21,046 nt of DNA. It comes from JANXQE01 sp035651635 (GTDB lineage: Bacteria; Verrucomicrobiota; Verrucomicrobiia; Limisphaerales; UBA8199). Below, piece by piece: positions 1-7,282 of this stretch. The DNA is taken from positions 1-21,046 of the forward strand of contig DASRFK010000187.1 of NCBI GenBank assembly GCA_035651635.1, in the 5' to 3' direction. The position numbers and the translations under genes are program-made. The stretch's first letter is position 1; each line of letters begins with the position of its first letter. The notes beneath the pieces were generated by a model that worked only from the letters and a program-made list of their open reading frames with translations, was not told the DNA's origin and ran no database searches.

Positions 1-1
1 G

Positions 2-247
2 ATCGTGGAACTCATCTGCGATTTGATTGATGAACTAGCGCCGCAACTCGGTGGCAATTCGCGCAAGCTCATCACGTTTGTGAAAGATCGCCCTGGCCAC
101 GACCGCCGCTACGCCATCGATGCCAGTAAGATCCAGAAGGAACTCGGCTGGGTGCCAGCCCACAAATTCGAAGAAGGTATTCGCGAGACCGTGCGGTGGT
201 ACTTGGACAGCCAGGCTTGGGTCAAAACGGTTCTGGCGGAGAAATAA
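2..247 (+). CDS. rfbB: dTDP-glucose 4,6-dehydratase, C-terminal part (cut by left edge)
   Basis: Only the last 81 codons are in the window, and the frame is open to the left edge. The enzyme is an extended short-chain dehydrogenase of the cytoplasm. It uses NAD to convert dTDP-glucose to dTDP-4-keto-6-deoxyglucose, the branch point to dTDP-rhamnose and other deoxysugars of surface polysaccharides. The visible segment has the RPGHDRRYAID block, typical of the nucleotide-sugar binding C-terminal region of RfbB/RmlB. It is followed by SKIQKELGWVP and a closing helix with ETVRWYLDSQAWV, as in full-length members. The catalytic YxxxK and the Rossmann fold lie outside the window. The stop at 245-247 is 3 bp from the stop of the convergent regulator gene. 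A close paralogue, such as another NDP-sugar epimerase or dehydratase, cannot be fully excluded from the tail alone. Confidence 0.85.
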   Translation: MVELICDLIDELAPQLGGNSRKLITFVKDRPGHDRRYAIDASKIQKELGWVPAHKFEEGIRETVRWYLDSQAWVKTVLAEK

Positions 248-250
248 ACC

Positions 251-1180
251 CTACTTCTGCCCGCTAGCCAGGACCGTCTCGAAATGCGGTGGCTGCTCCT
301 CGCGCGCCACGACGCTGATCTCGATCTTTTTGAATCCGGCTTGTTCGAGCCATGCATTGAGCTCGCTTTCGGCGAACCCGAGCCAGCGGTCGCCATAAAG
401 ATGATGCGCCTGCTCGAACTGGTGCCGCGCCAGGTCGAGCATCATTAACTGCCCGCCCGGTTTGAGAATCTTATAGGCCGCGCTCAACGCTTTGGCCGGC
501 TCTTCCGCGTGATGCAGCGCCTGGCTCAGCACCACCAGGTCCACGCTGTCCGGCTCAATCGGTGGCGATTGCAAATCGCCCAGGCGAAATTCGAGATTCT
601 TCAAGTTGTTCTTTTTCGCCTTCGCCGCCCCGAACGCCACGATCTTTTCCGAGTTGTCCACCGCAATCACTTTTTTGCAGCGGCGCGCGAGCAGTTCGCT
701 CAATAATCCTTCTCCCGCGCCAAGATCAGCGACCACCAGCGGCGGCAGGATGCGCAGGAGCAAATGGCCGAACGCCTGCCACGACCGGCCTGGCCCGTAG
801 ACCCGGTCAAAGCGTCCAGCCACCTGGTTGAAATAAACCTGTGCCTGCTCGCGCCGGCGGTGCAGAATCCGCTTGAGGTTGATTTGATCGCCGCCGTGCT
901 CGGGTAGTTCCCGCGCACCTTTGCCTGCCAGCCTCAATACCTCACCGGTGGCGCCATTCGCTGTCGCTTCAAGTTTGTAGAAGGTCCGTTTTCCTTCACG
1001 CCGCGATTGGACCAAACCGGAGTCCTGCAGCAGGCCCAGATGCGTGGAGATTCGCGATTGCCCCATGCGGGTAATTTCCTGTAACTCGTTGACCGACAGT
1101 TCGTCTTTTTCCAGCAGGGCGATAATCCGCAGCCGTGTGGGGTCGGACAGTGCCCGCAGGTATTTGAGTGTCGAAGCCAT
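251..1180 (-). CDS. ArsR-family regulator fused to SAM-dependent methyltransferase domain (SahR-like)
   Basis: 309 aa from the chosen ATG at 1180. Residues about 6-68 form an ArsR-type winged helix: a LRALSDPTRLRIIALLE start, then NELQEITRMGQSRISTHLGLLQDSGLV as the helix-turn-helix and a wing with RREGKRTFYKL. Residues about 148-290 are a class I methyltransferase fold, with SAM motif I DLGAGEG at about 152-158, an acidic VIAVDNS end of beta 2 and LKPGGQLMMLD. No metal-binding cysteine motif is seen. This domain order is that of SahR, an ArsR-family regulator described in Proteobacteria that senses S-adenosylhomocysteine and controls metK, ahcY and methionine genes. The gene is divergent from metK-ahcY, which fits that role, with the fused domain acting as ligand sensor (inference). 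The frame stays open to 1252, but that start would run through the operator and promoters, so MASTLKYL is preferred. No Shine-Dalgarno sequence is visible. An active methyltransferase, as in other ArsR-UbiE fusions, is the alternative. Confidence 0.85.
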   Translation of the reverse strand: MASTLKYLRALSDPTRLRIIALLEKDELSVNELQEITRMGQSRISTHLGLLQDSGLVQSRREGKRTFYKLEATANGATGEVLRLAGKGARELPEHGGDQINLKRILHRRREQAQVYFNQVAGRFDRVYGPGRSWQAFGHLLLRILPPLVVADLGAGEGLLSELLARRCKKVIAVDNSEKIVAFGAAKAKKNNLKNLEFRLGDLQSPPIEPDSVDLVVLSQALHHAEEPAKALSAAYKILKPGGQLMMLDLARHQFEQAHHLYGDRWLGFAESELNAWLEQAGFKKIEISVVAREEQPPHFETVLASGQK

Positions 1181-1206
1181 GATCGTTTTTTTATTTAAGA
1201 AACGTG

Positions 1207-1234
1207 TTGACGAACTGGTGATACGATATATCAT
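1207..1234 (+). promoter_or_regulatory. Candidate metK promoter (TTGACG-16-TATCAT)
   Basis: TTGACG at 1207-1212 and TATCAT at 1229-1234 each match the sigma-70 consensus at 5 of 6 positions and are separated by 16 bp. Transcription would begin near 1241, on the left arm of the operator. This placement is what a repressor site would need. It is predicted from the sequence only. Confidence 0.45.
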
Positions 1235-1252
1235 CCTATCTTGATACGTCAA
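1225..1252 (-). promoter_or_regulatory. Candidate promoter of the ArsR/methyltransferase regulator (TTGACG-16-TATATC)
   Basis: On the minus strand TTGACG (1252-1247) is followed after 16 bp by TATATC (1230-1225), a weaker match. Its -35 box lies inside the near-palindromic operator, which would allow autoregulation. It overlaps the oppositely directed metK promoter. Confidence 0.35.
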
Positions 1253-1255
1253 TAT
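1238..1255. promoter_or_regulatory. Near-palindromic operator between the regulator gene and metK
   Basis: ATCTTGA (1238-1244), four bases TACG, then TCAATAT (1249-1255) form an inverted repeat with 6 of 7 paired positions. It covers the predicted metK start point and the -35 box of the divergent gene. A second, wider pair of exact 7-bp arms, ATATCAT (1228-1234) and ATGATAT (1254-1260), encloses it, and GATATATC at 1225-1232 is a perfect 8-bp palindrome. AT-rich dyads like these are usual for ArsR-family dimers. Which dyad is bound is not known. Confidence 0.5.
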
Positions 1256-1284
1256 GATATTAATGTCCGTCCATCCAGCTTAAC

Positions 1285-2556
1285 ATGAGCAAGAACTTTA
1301 TTTTCTCTTCTGAATCCGTCGGTGAAGGTCATCCCGACAAGGTGTGCGACACGATTTCCGATGCGGTGCTTGATGCCTGCCTGGCGCAAGACCCCAATAG
1401 CCGCGTGGCCTGTGAGACCTACGCCAAGTGCAACCTGGTGGTGGTAGGCGGTGAAATTACGACCAAAGCCAAGCTGGATTTCAACGCGATTGCGCGACAG
1501 GCCATTCGCGAGATCGGCTACACCCACGAGGATGATGTTTTCCACGCGGACAAAGTGTTGATCATGAACGCGATCACGTCCCAAAGCCCGGACATTGCCC
1601 AGGGTGTGGACGCTCGCAAGGCTAAAGGCAAGGACACTGCCGAGCAAGGCGCGGGGGATCAGGGATTGATGTTTGGTTATGCGACCAACGAGACGCCGGA
1701 ATTGATGCCGGCGCCCATCATGTATGCGCATCAATTGGGCCGCGCGCTGACGCGCATCCGCAAGAGCGGCAAGGTCAAGTGGCTCCGCCCTGACGCCAAG
1801 AGCCAGGTTTCGGTTCGCTACGTGAACGACCAGCCGGTCGCGATCACCAACGTGGTCATCTCGACCCAGCATAGTGTCGATGTCGAGCACGACACCATCA
1901 AAGATTTCTGCATCGAAGAGGTCATCAAGAAGACTTTGCCCAAGAACCTCCTGACCAAGGAAACCAAGTTTTTGATCAACCCGACTGGCCGTTTCGTCGT
2001 CGGCGGCCCGCAGGGGGATACGGGCTTAACCGGTCGCAAGATTATCGTGGACAGCTACGGCGGGATGGGCCGGCATGGCGGTGGGGCTTTCAGCGGCAAG
2101 GACCCGTCCAAAGTGGACCGCAGCGCCGCTTACATGGGCCGGTACGTGGCCAAGAACATCGTCGCGTCGGGCCTGGCCTCCAGCGCCGAAATCCAATTCG
2201 CTTATGCGATTGGATATCCTGACCCGGTATCGGTCTGCGTGAACACATTTGGAACCGGCGTGGTGAGCGACGAAGATATCGAACATGCGGTATGCGAGGT
2301 GTTCAGTTTCAAGCCCGCGGCAATTATCAAGCAATTGAACCTGCTGCGCCCAATCTATTCCAAGACCACCAACTACGGTCACTTCGGCAAGAGTGACCCG
2401 GAAATCACCTGGGAAAAGACCGACAAAGTAGATGCGTTGCGACGCGCGATCGGCAAAACCGCGACGGTCTCCGCGGTTACTCTGCGCAAAGCCGCAAGTT
2501 TGGTGAATGGGCAACGCAGCGCCGCGACGACGGTGCGCCCGCAATTGAGCGCTTAA
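1285..2556 (+). CDS. metK: S-adenosylmethionine synthase
   Basis: 423 aa cytoplasmic enzyme that makes S-adenosylmethionine from methionine and ATP, releasing phosphate and pyrophosphate. The family signatures are all present. FSSESVGEGHPDKVCDTISDAVLD near the start carries the ATP- and Mg-binding His and Asp. GAGDQGLMFGYA lies around residues 121-132 and GGGAFSGKDPSKVDRSAAY, the phosphate-binding loop, around 261-279. The protein is somewhat longer than the usual 380-400 residues because of a tail of about 35 residues after the ITWEKTD block, ending AATTVRPQLSA, which is poorly conserved in the family. The start at 1285 directly precedes the conserved N-terminus, and no Shine-Dalgarno sequence is visible. 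It is followed 63 bp later by ahcY, probably in one transcript. SAM supply and SAH removal would thus be controlled together by the divergent ArsR/methyltransferase regulator. Confidence 0.97.
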   Translation: MSKNFIFSSESVGEGHPDKVCDTISDAVLDACLAQDPNSRVACETYAKCNLVVVGGEITTKAKLDFNAIARQAIREIGYTHEDDVFHADKVLIMNAITSQSPDIAQGVDARKAKGKDTAEQGAGDQGLMFGYATNETPELMPAPIMYAHQLGRALTRIRKSGKVKWLRPDAKSQVSVRYVNDQPVAITNVVISTQHSVDVEHDTIKDFCIEEVIKKTLPKNLLTKETKFLINPTGRFVVGGPQGDTGLTGRKIIVDSYGGMGRHGGGAFSGKDPSKVDRSAAYMGRYVAKNIVASGLASSAEIQFAYAIGYPDPVSVCVNTFGTGVVSDEDIEHAVCEVFSFKPAAIIKQLNLLRPIYSKTTNYGHFGKSDPEITWEKTDKVDALRRAIGKTATVSAVTLRKAASLVNGQRSAATTVRPQLSA

Positions 2557-2619
2557 ATTCTTTCGAGATGGAAATCACGCCACGAACATTTATTTAATCA
2601 CGCACGACTCCAAATATCT

Positions 2620-4107
2620 ATGGCTACAATCAAATTGAATTCCCGGTCCCGGGCTGCCAAGGCGAACGCGGCGGCGCCCGCTCGCAACGGCAACGGCAAA
2701 AGCCGCAAGGACTATTACGTAAAAGACATCACGCTGGCCGATTTCGGCCGCAAAGAGATCTCGGTTGCCGAGCAGGAAATGCCCGGACTGATGTCGGTGC
2801 GCGAAAAATACGGCGCCGAGAAACCTCTCAAAGGCGTGCGTGTCACCGGCTCGTTGCACATGACCATTGAAACGGCCGTGTTGATCGAGACGCTCGTTGA
2901 GTTGGGCGCTTCGGTGCGCTGGGCCAGTTGCAATATTTTCAGCACCCAGGACCAGGCCGCCGCCGCGATCGCCAAAGCCGGCGTGCCGGTCTTCGCTTTC
3001 AAAGGCGAGTCGCTGGAAGAATATTGGGACTTCACGCTGGACGCGTTGACCCATCCGGGTGGCAAAGGCCCACAGTTGATCGTCGACGATGGCGGCGATG
3101 CCACTTTGCTCCTCCATAAGGGATACGAGATGGAACACGGCAGCGACTGGGTCAATACCACCAGCCGCAGCCACGAAGAGCAAGTGATTAAGAATCTGCT
3201 CAAGCGCTGCGCCAAGGAACGGCCGGGCTGGTTCACTCAAGTGGTAAAGGATTGGAAAGGTGTCAGCGAAGAGACCACCACCGGCGTGCATCGGCTCTAC
3301 CAGATGCTCGAAGCCGGCAAGTTGCTGGTCCCCGCAATCAATGTGAATGATTCAGTCACCAAGTCCAAGTTCGACAACTTGTACGGCTGCCGGGAGTCGC
3401 TGGCCGACGGGCTGAAGCGCGCGTTGGGCGTGATGATCGCCGGCAAGACCGCCGTCGTGTGCGGCTACGGCGATGTCGGTAAAGGCAGCGCCCACAGTTT
3501 GCGCGGGTTCGGCGCGCGGGTGATCATTACCGAAATCGACCCCATCAACGCCCTTCAGGCCGCGATGGAAGGTTTCAAGGTAACCACCATTGAGCAGACC
3601 CTCGGGGAAGCGGACATTTACGTGACCACCACCGGGAACTGTGACGTGATCACTCTGGAGCACATGCTCGAGATGAAAGATCAGGCCATCGTTTGCAACA
3701 TCGGCCACTTTGATAATGAGATCCAGGTGGACCGGCTCATGACCGCCAAAGGCGTGTCCCGGCTGAACATCAAGCCGCAAGTCGACCGCTTCGATCTGCC
3801 CGGGGACCGCAGCATTTACCTGCTGGCTGAAGGGCGCCTGGTGAACCTTGGTTGTGCCGAAGGTCATCCAAGTTTCGTGATGTCCAACTCCTTCACCAAC
3901 CAGGTCCTGGCTCAGCTCGATCTGTGGGCGAACCGCGAGAAGTACAAACCCGCGGTGTACCGCCTCTCCAAGAAACTCGATGAGGAAGTGGCCCGGCTGC
4001 ATCTGGAAAAAATCGGCGTGAAACTTACCCGGCTCACCCGGAAACAGGCCGACTATATCGGCGTGCCCGTCGATGGGCCGTACAAAGCCGAACATTACCG
4101 ATACTGA
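2620..4107 (+). CDS. ahcY: Adenosylhomocysteinase (S-adenosylhomocysteine hydrolase)
   Basis: 495 aa cytoplasmic NAD-dependent enzyme that splits S-adenosylhomocysteine into adenosine and homocysteine, relieving product inhibition of methyltransferases. Visible signatures are GSLHMTIETAVLIETL in the substrate domain, DDGGDATLLLH, NVNDSVTKSKFDNLYGCRESL with the catalytic Lys/Asp region, and the NAD-binding GYGDVGKGSAHSLRGFGARV. CNIGHFDNEIQVD follows, then the C-terminal KAEHYRY that reaches the neighbouring subunit. Residues 1-28 are a basic, Ala/Asn-rich extension before KDYYVKDI with no counterpart in short bacterial forms; the ATG at 2620 is kept because no better internal start is seen. 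The protein is of the longer bacterial type, with a roughly 40-residue insertion after WVNTTSRSHEE. It lies downstream of metK on the same strand with a hairpin terminator after it, so the two genes probably form an operon. Confidence 0.97.
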   Translation: MATIKLNSRSRAAKANAAAPARNGNGKSRKDYYVKDITLADFGRKEISVAEQEMPGLMSVREKYGAEKPLKGVRVTGSLHMTIETAVLIETLVELGASVRWASCNIFSTQDQAAAAIAKAGVPVFAFKGESLEEYWDFTLDALTHPGGKGPQLIVDDGGDATLLLHKGYEMEHGSDWVNTTSRSHEEQVIKNLLKRCAKERPGWFTQVVKDWKGVSEETTTGVHRLYQMLEAGKLLVPAINVNDSVTKSKFDNLYGCRESLADGLKRALGVMIAGKTAVVCGYGDVGKGSAHSLRGFGARVIITEIDPINALQAAMEGFKVTTIEQTLGEADIYVTTTGNCDVITLEHMLEMKDQAIVCNIGHFDNEIQVDRLMTAKGVSRLNIKPQVDRFDLPGDRSIYLLAEGRLVNLGCAEGHPSFVMSNSFTNQVLAQLDLWANREKYKPAVYRLSKKLDEEVARLHLEKIGVKLTRLTRKQADYIGVPVDGPYKAEHYRY

Positions 4108-4141
4108 GCAGAATCCTGAAGAACAGACGGTTTCAGATTTG

Positions 4142-4173
4142 CGGGCGAACCAGCAGGTTCGCCCGTTCTATTT
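4142..4173 (+). terminator. Rho-independent terminator of metK-ahcY
   Basis: CGGGCGAACC (4142-4151) and GGTTCGCCCG (4156-4165) pair perfectly over 10 bp with the loop AGCA, followed by the T-rich TTCTATTT. It lies 35 bp after the ahcY stop. Confidence 0.85.
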
Positions 4174-4213
4174 GACCCCATTGGGACGCGCTTGCAGTAA
4201 TTCCAGGAAAACG

Positions 4214-4253
4214 TTGACAAGTATTTGAATGCAGTATCTTCTTTGTATATACA
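4214..4253 (+). promoter_or_regulatory. Promoter and palindromic operator of the mazEF module
   Basis: A perfect -35 box TTGACA (4214-4219) is followed after 15 bp by TATCTT (4235-4240). TGTATATACA at 4244-4253 is a perfect 10-bp palindrome ending 1 bp before the antitoxin ATG. MazE-type antitoxins bind such dyads in their own promoter, so autorepression by the MazE-MazF complex is likely. The leader would be very short. Confidence 0.55.
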
Positions 4254-4254
4254 T

Positions 4255-4494
4255 ATGAAAGCCCGCATTCAGAAATGGGGAAATAGCTTGGCGCTGCGCC
4301 TGCCCAAGTCGGTTGCTCAGCAAATCGAGGTGGGTGAAGGGGACGCGGTGGAGTTAGAAATCGGCAAAGAGGGATTATTGATTCGGCCCAGTTGTCGAGA
4401 ATACGACTTATCCGAACTGATTCGTGAAATCACGAAAGCCAATCGCCATAACGAGAGTGATTGGGGAAAGCGGGCCGGCAAGGAGGCTTGGTGA
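4255..4494 (+). CDS. mazE: MazE-type antitoxin (AbrB/SpoVT DNA-binding fold)
   Basis: 79 aa. The N-terminal half is a swapped-hairpin AbrB/MazE DNA-binding domain: MKARIQKWGNSLALRLPKSV, then EVGEGDAVELEI and LLIRP. The C-terminal tail SDWGKRAGKEAW matches the acidic/tryptophan tail of E. coli MazE that wraps around the toxin. The product would neutralise MazF and repress the pair's promoter as a complex. An in-frame ATG 30 bases upstream (4225) would lie inside the promoter region, so the start at 4255, next to the palindrome, is preferred. No Shine-Dalgarno sequence precedes it, unlike the toxin gene. The stop overlaps the toxin start (GTGA at 4491-4494), giving translational coupling in the usual antitoxin-first order. 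Confidence 0.9.
   Translation: MKARIQKWGNSLALRLPKSVAQQIEVGEGDAVELEIGKEGLLIRPSCREYDLSELIREITKANRHNESDWGKRAGKEAW
4481..4486 (+). promoter_or_regulatory. Strong ribosome binding site for mazF
   Basis: AGGAGG lies 4 bases before the GTG at 4491. It decides the toxin start against an upstream in-frame ATG at 4461. It is the only full Shine-Dalgarno consensus I noticed before a gene in this window. Confidence 0.7.
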
Positions 4495-4847
4495 AAGCCG
4501 GTGGTTACGTTCCCGATCGCGGAGAGGTGGTTTGGCTCGAGTTTGATCCCCGGACTGGTCATGAACAGGCCGGCAGACGGCCGGCAATGGTTCTGAGCCC
4601 GGCGCTATACAATGCCCGATCCAGCCTCGCGATCGTCTGCCCAATCACTCGTCAGCAGAAGGGATATCCCTTTGAGACGCCAATTCCCGAAGCGCTGCCG
4701 ATCGGCGGTGTCGTACTCGCGGACCATGCAAGGTCTGTGGACTGGAAAGCGCGCCGTGCCGAACGTATCTGTCGAATTCCGGACGAGGTTATCGCGGAGG
4801 TGACTGCGAAGCTGGTGGCGTTGATCAGTTCGCCCGAACCCGATTAA
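4491..4847 (+). CDS. mazF: MazF-type endoribonuclease toxin
   Basis: 118 aa, close to the 111 aa of E. coli MazF and alignable over its whole length: YVPDRGEVVWLEFDP, then GHEQAGRRPAMVLSPALYN, then KGYPFETPIPEALPIGGVVLADHARSVDWKARRAE. The family cuts single-stranded mRNA at short ACA-like motifs and forms a dimer blocked by MazE. The Arg of GRRP and the Thr of CPITRQ occupy the places of the catalytic Arg and Thr of the E. coli enzyme. The GTG start is chosen from the AGGAGG four bases upstream and the GTGA overlap with the antitoxin stop. The gene converges on the DUF1553 gene with only 14 bp between stops. Cleavage specificity cannot be read from the sequence; ChpB/PemK-like members are the nearest alternative. 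Confidence 0.93.
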   Translation: MKAGGYVPDRGEVVWLEFDPRTGHEQAGRRPAMVLSPALYNARSSLAIVCPITRQQKGYPFETPIPEALPIGGVVLADHARSVDWKARRAERICRIPDEVIAEVTAKLVALISSPEPD

Positions 4848-4861
4848 ACGCTGGCGCTCGC

Positions 4862-7282
4862 TTAATTGACAAAGGAAGTCTCGTTGGCTTGCAACAGGGC
4901 GTGTGCGTATTCCTCCCAGGCTTTGAGCGGGGCGCGTTTGCGGCCAAAAGCGCGCCCTTTGCGTCCGGGTTCCCCTAGCGGCATCGGTCGGGACTCAATG
5001 CCTTCGTTGGAAACGGGCCGCAGAGGCCGTTCGACGGCTGAAACTTTCTCCGACTCGGGGGCTTCGTTGATGAACTCTTCACCGAGATTAATCTCTTCCG
5101 CTCTCGGCGGGCGTTGATAAATTCGTTCGTAAAGGAACTCGATGCGAGCGGCTTCATCCTGACAAGCCAGGAACTCCGGCAGCGCGACGAGTTTTTTAGC
5201 CTGCTCGATCACCAAAGGACTGTTCATCAGAAACAAGGCTTGCTGGGGAACGGTAGTGTCGTGCCGGCGCCCTGTCGGCATATCCGGATTGGCGAAATCG
5301 AAATTGATCAGCACGTCAGCGATGTCCGAGCGGTCCACCCGGCCATAGACTGTCCGCCGCGTTGAGAAAGGCTCAGTTTCGATGTCCACCGGGCGGCCGT
5401 ACATGGTCGAATCGAGGTCGCCGCCGATAGCCAGGAGCGAGTCCCGGAGCGCCTCGAATTCCAATCGGCGGATATTGGCGCGCCAGAGCAAACGGTTGTC
5501 GGGATCGATTTGGGCGAAGCGCGGGTTGTTGGCGCTGCTTTCCTGGTACACGCTGGAAAGCATAATCAGCCGGTGCATTTTCTTAATGCTCCAGCCGTCT
5601 TCGACCATGCGCGAAGCCAGGTAATCGAGTAGTTGCGGATGGCTCGGCGGTTCGGACCGCATCCCCAGATCGTCCGGGCTCGAAACAAAGCCTTCACCGA
5701 AGTGGTGCAGCCAAATCCGATTTACCAGGACACGCGGGGTGATCGGATTTTGTTTGCTCACAATCGCCCAGGCCAAATCCAGCCGCCCGCTCCCATTGGT
5801 AAAGGGCGGACGGTATCCGCCCGAAAGCACTTCGAGGAAATGCCGCGGAACAACGTCGCCTTTTTGACCGGCGTCGCCGCGGATGAATACGGGTGAATCA
5901 TGGGGCCGACGCAGGTCCTCCAGCACCATTGCCCGCGGCGGCGAGGCCGGGTGATTCATCTCGAGGCGCGCAACTTTGCCCTGGTTCTGCCTCAACTCCC
6001 GCAGGACCTGACGCAGGCCATCCCGGTCCCTGTTCCGGCGCAGTTCACGCAGTTTGGCTTCGAGGGTGTCCTTTTCCTGCTCCAAAGCCATGCGTTGCTT
6101 GTAGTAATCCTCGTACTCCGCGCCGCCGAGATTTTTCACAATAACCGGCTCGAACTTCGGTTCCACGCAACTTGAGAACACGCCAAAGAGCGAATAGTAA
6201 TCCTTGGTGGGAATCGGGTCGAACTTGTGATCGTGGCAACGCGCGCACGAGACGGTCAGGCCCAGGAAACCTTTGGTGACCACATCGATTCGATCATTAA
6301 TGATGTCGTTGGGCATCTCCATAAAACGATCTCCAACCGTGAGAAAGCCCAAGGCGCAGAGGTTGGTCGGATTCTTTGTCGTGGCCGGCAGTTTGTCCGC
6401 CGCCAACTGTTCGATAACGAATAAATTGAAAGGTTTATCTTCGTTAAAGCTGCGAATCACGTAATCGCGATATGTCCACGCGAACGGGTAATTAGGATCC
6501 TCGCGCTGGCGCCGGATTTGGCCTTTGGTATCGCTATAACGCGCCACATCCAGCCAATGGCGTCCCCATCGTTCCCCGTAATGAGGCGAGGCGAGCAGTC
6601 GATCCACGACTTTGGCGAATGCGTCCGGTGACTCGTCTTTCAGGAACGCGTCGACTTCTTCTTTGGTAGGCGGCAGACCAATCAGATCGAAAGTGGCGCG
6701 CCGGATGAGGGTGCGCTTGTCCGCCGGTGGATTGGGTTTCAACCCCTTTTCGTCCAGCTTCGCCAGAATGAAATTGTCGACCGGCGTTTTAGCCCAGGTC
6801 GGGTCGGAAACCGAGGGCACCGCCGGCTTGCCCAGCGGCTGCCACGCCCAATGAGTTTTGCTATTATCTGACCACGTTTTTTGTGCAACCGTGGCCGCGC
6901 GCGGATCCGGCGCGCCCATTTTGACCCAGTTGACCAGGTCCGCAATCGCCGTGTCAGGCAGTTGCTTGCCTTTGGGCGGCATTTGGAGGTCGGGGTCGGT
7001 GTAGCGGACGGCTTTGATGAGCAGGCTATGCTCGGGATCACCAGGAACAAGTACCGGCCCGGAATCGCCGCCTTTCAACACGCCTTCGCGGCTGTCGAGC
7101 AGCAGGCCGCCTTTCACCTTCTCGGATTGAACACTGTGACATTTGTAGCAGTTATCCGCCAGGATGGGCCGGATGCGGTTTTCAAAGAATTGCAGCTGGG
7201 CAGGGGTCGGTTCGCCCGCGGACGCGCTGAGGACGATTGTGGCACTCAGGGCGGTCAACAGCTTCAGAGTAATCGAGCGCAA
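4862..7282 (-). CDS. PSCyt1-DUF1549-DUF1553 exported cytochrome-like protein (locus A)
   Basis: 806 aa from the TTG at 7282, which begins a clean Sec-type signal peptide (LRSITLKLLTALSATIVLSASA). Next is a planctomycete-type cytochrome c domain (PSCyt1) with heme motif CYKCH at 45-49 and a candidate axial Met in QMPPKGK near 101. DUF1549 runs about 165-370, with HYGERWGRHWLDVARYSD and a second CxxCH, CARCHDHKFDPI, at 346-350. A charged coiled coil spans about 390-440 and DUF1553 about 480-730. No member has a firmly known reaction; an extracytoplasmic redox role is inferred. The frame is open further to an ATG at 7507, which overlaps the DUF1501 stop (ATGA), but those 75 residues translate a hairpin-repeat array and would bury the signal peptide. 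Relative to the locus B paralogue it has about 34 extra Arg/Pro-rich residues before the final AWEEYAHALLQANETSFVN. It is probably cotranscribed with the DUF1501 gene. Confidence 0.85.
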   Translation of the reverse strand: MRSITLKLLTALSATIVLSASAGEPTPAQLQFFENRIRPILADNCYKCHSVQSEKVKGGLLLDSREGVLKGGDSGPVLVPGDPEHSLLIKAVRYTDPDLQMPPKGKQLPDTAIADLVNWVKMGAPDPRAATVAQKTWSDNSKTHWAWQPLGKPAVPSVSDPTWAKTPVDNFILAKLDEKGLKPNPPADKRTLIRRATFDLIGLPPTKEEVDAFLKDESPDAFAKVVDRLLASPHYGERWGRHWLDVARYSDTKGQIRRQREDPNYPFAWTYRDYVIRSFNEDKPFNLFVIEQLAADKLPATTKNPTNLCALGFLTVGDRFMEMPNDIINDRIDVVTKGFLGLTVSCARCHDHKFDPIPTKDYYSLFGVFSSCVEPKFEPVIVKNLGGAEYEDYYKQRMALEQEKDTLEAKLRELRRNRDRDGLRQVLRELRQNQGKVARLEMNHPASPPRAMVLEDLRRPHDSPVFIRGDAGQKGDVVPRHFLEVLSGGYRPPFTNGSGRLDLAWAIVSKQNPITPRVLVNRIWLHHFGEGFVSSPDDLGMRSEPPSHPQLLDYLASRMVEDGWSIKKMHRLIMLSSVYQESSANNPRFAQIDPDNRLLWRANIRRLEFEALRDSLLAIGGDLDSTMYGRPVDIETEPFSTRRTVYGRVDRSDIADVLINFDFANPDMPTGRRHDTTVPQQALFLMNSPLVIEQAKKLVALPEFLACQDEAARIEFLYERIYQRPPRAEEINLGEEFINEAPESEKVSAVERPLRPVSNEGIESRPMPLGEPGRKGRAFGRKRAPLKAWEEYAHALLQANETSFVN
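4922..5044 (-). repeat. In-frame insertion near the C-terminus of the DUF1553 protein
   Basis: The locus A protein has 41 residues between ESEK and AWE where the paralogue at 13008-15488 has 7. The extra stretch is rich in Arg, Pro and Gly and contains inverted repeats in the DNA, for example GGGCGCG (4930-4936) with CGCGCCC (4951-4957). This looks like a palindromic element accommodated in frame. Confidence 0.4.

Noticed and set aside
1181..1252. Longer N-terminus for the ArsR/methyltransferase protein
   Set aside because: The added 24 residues run through both promoters and the operator and precede the conserved ArsR start.
2557..2619. SAH riboswitch before ahcY
   Set aside because: The gap is only 63 bp, AT-rich and without a clear stem; control is better explained by the upstream regulator.
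3352..4095. Long antisense open frame (247 codons) within ahcY
   Set aside because: It is a shadow of the highly conserved ahcY frame in GC-rich DNA; the translation shows no domain or signal.
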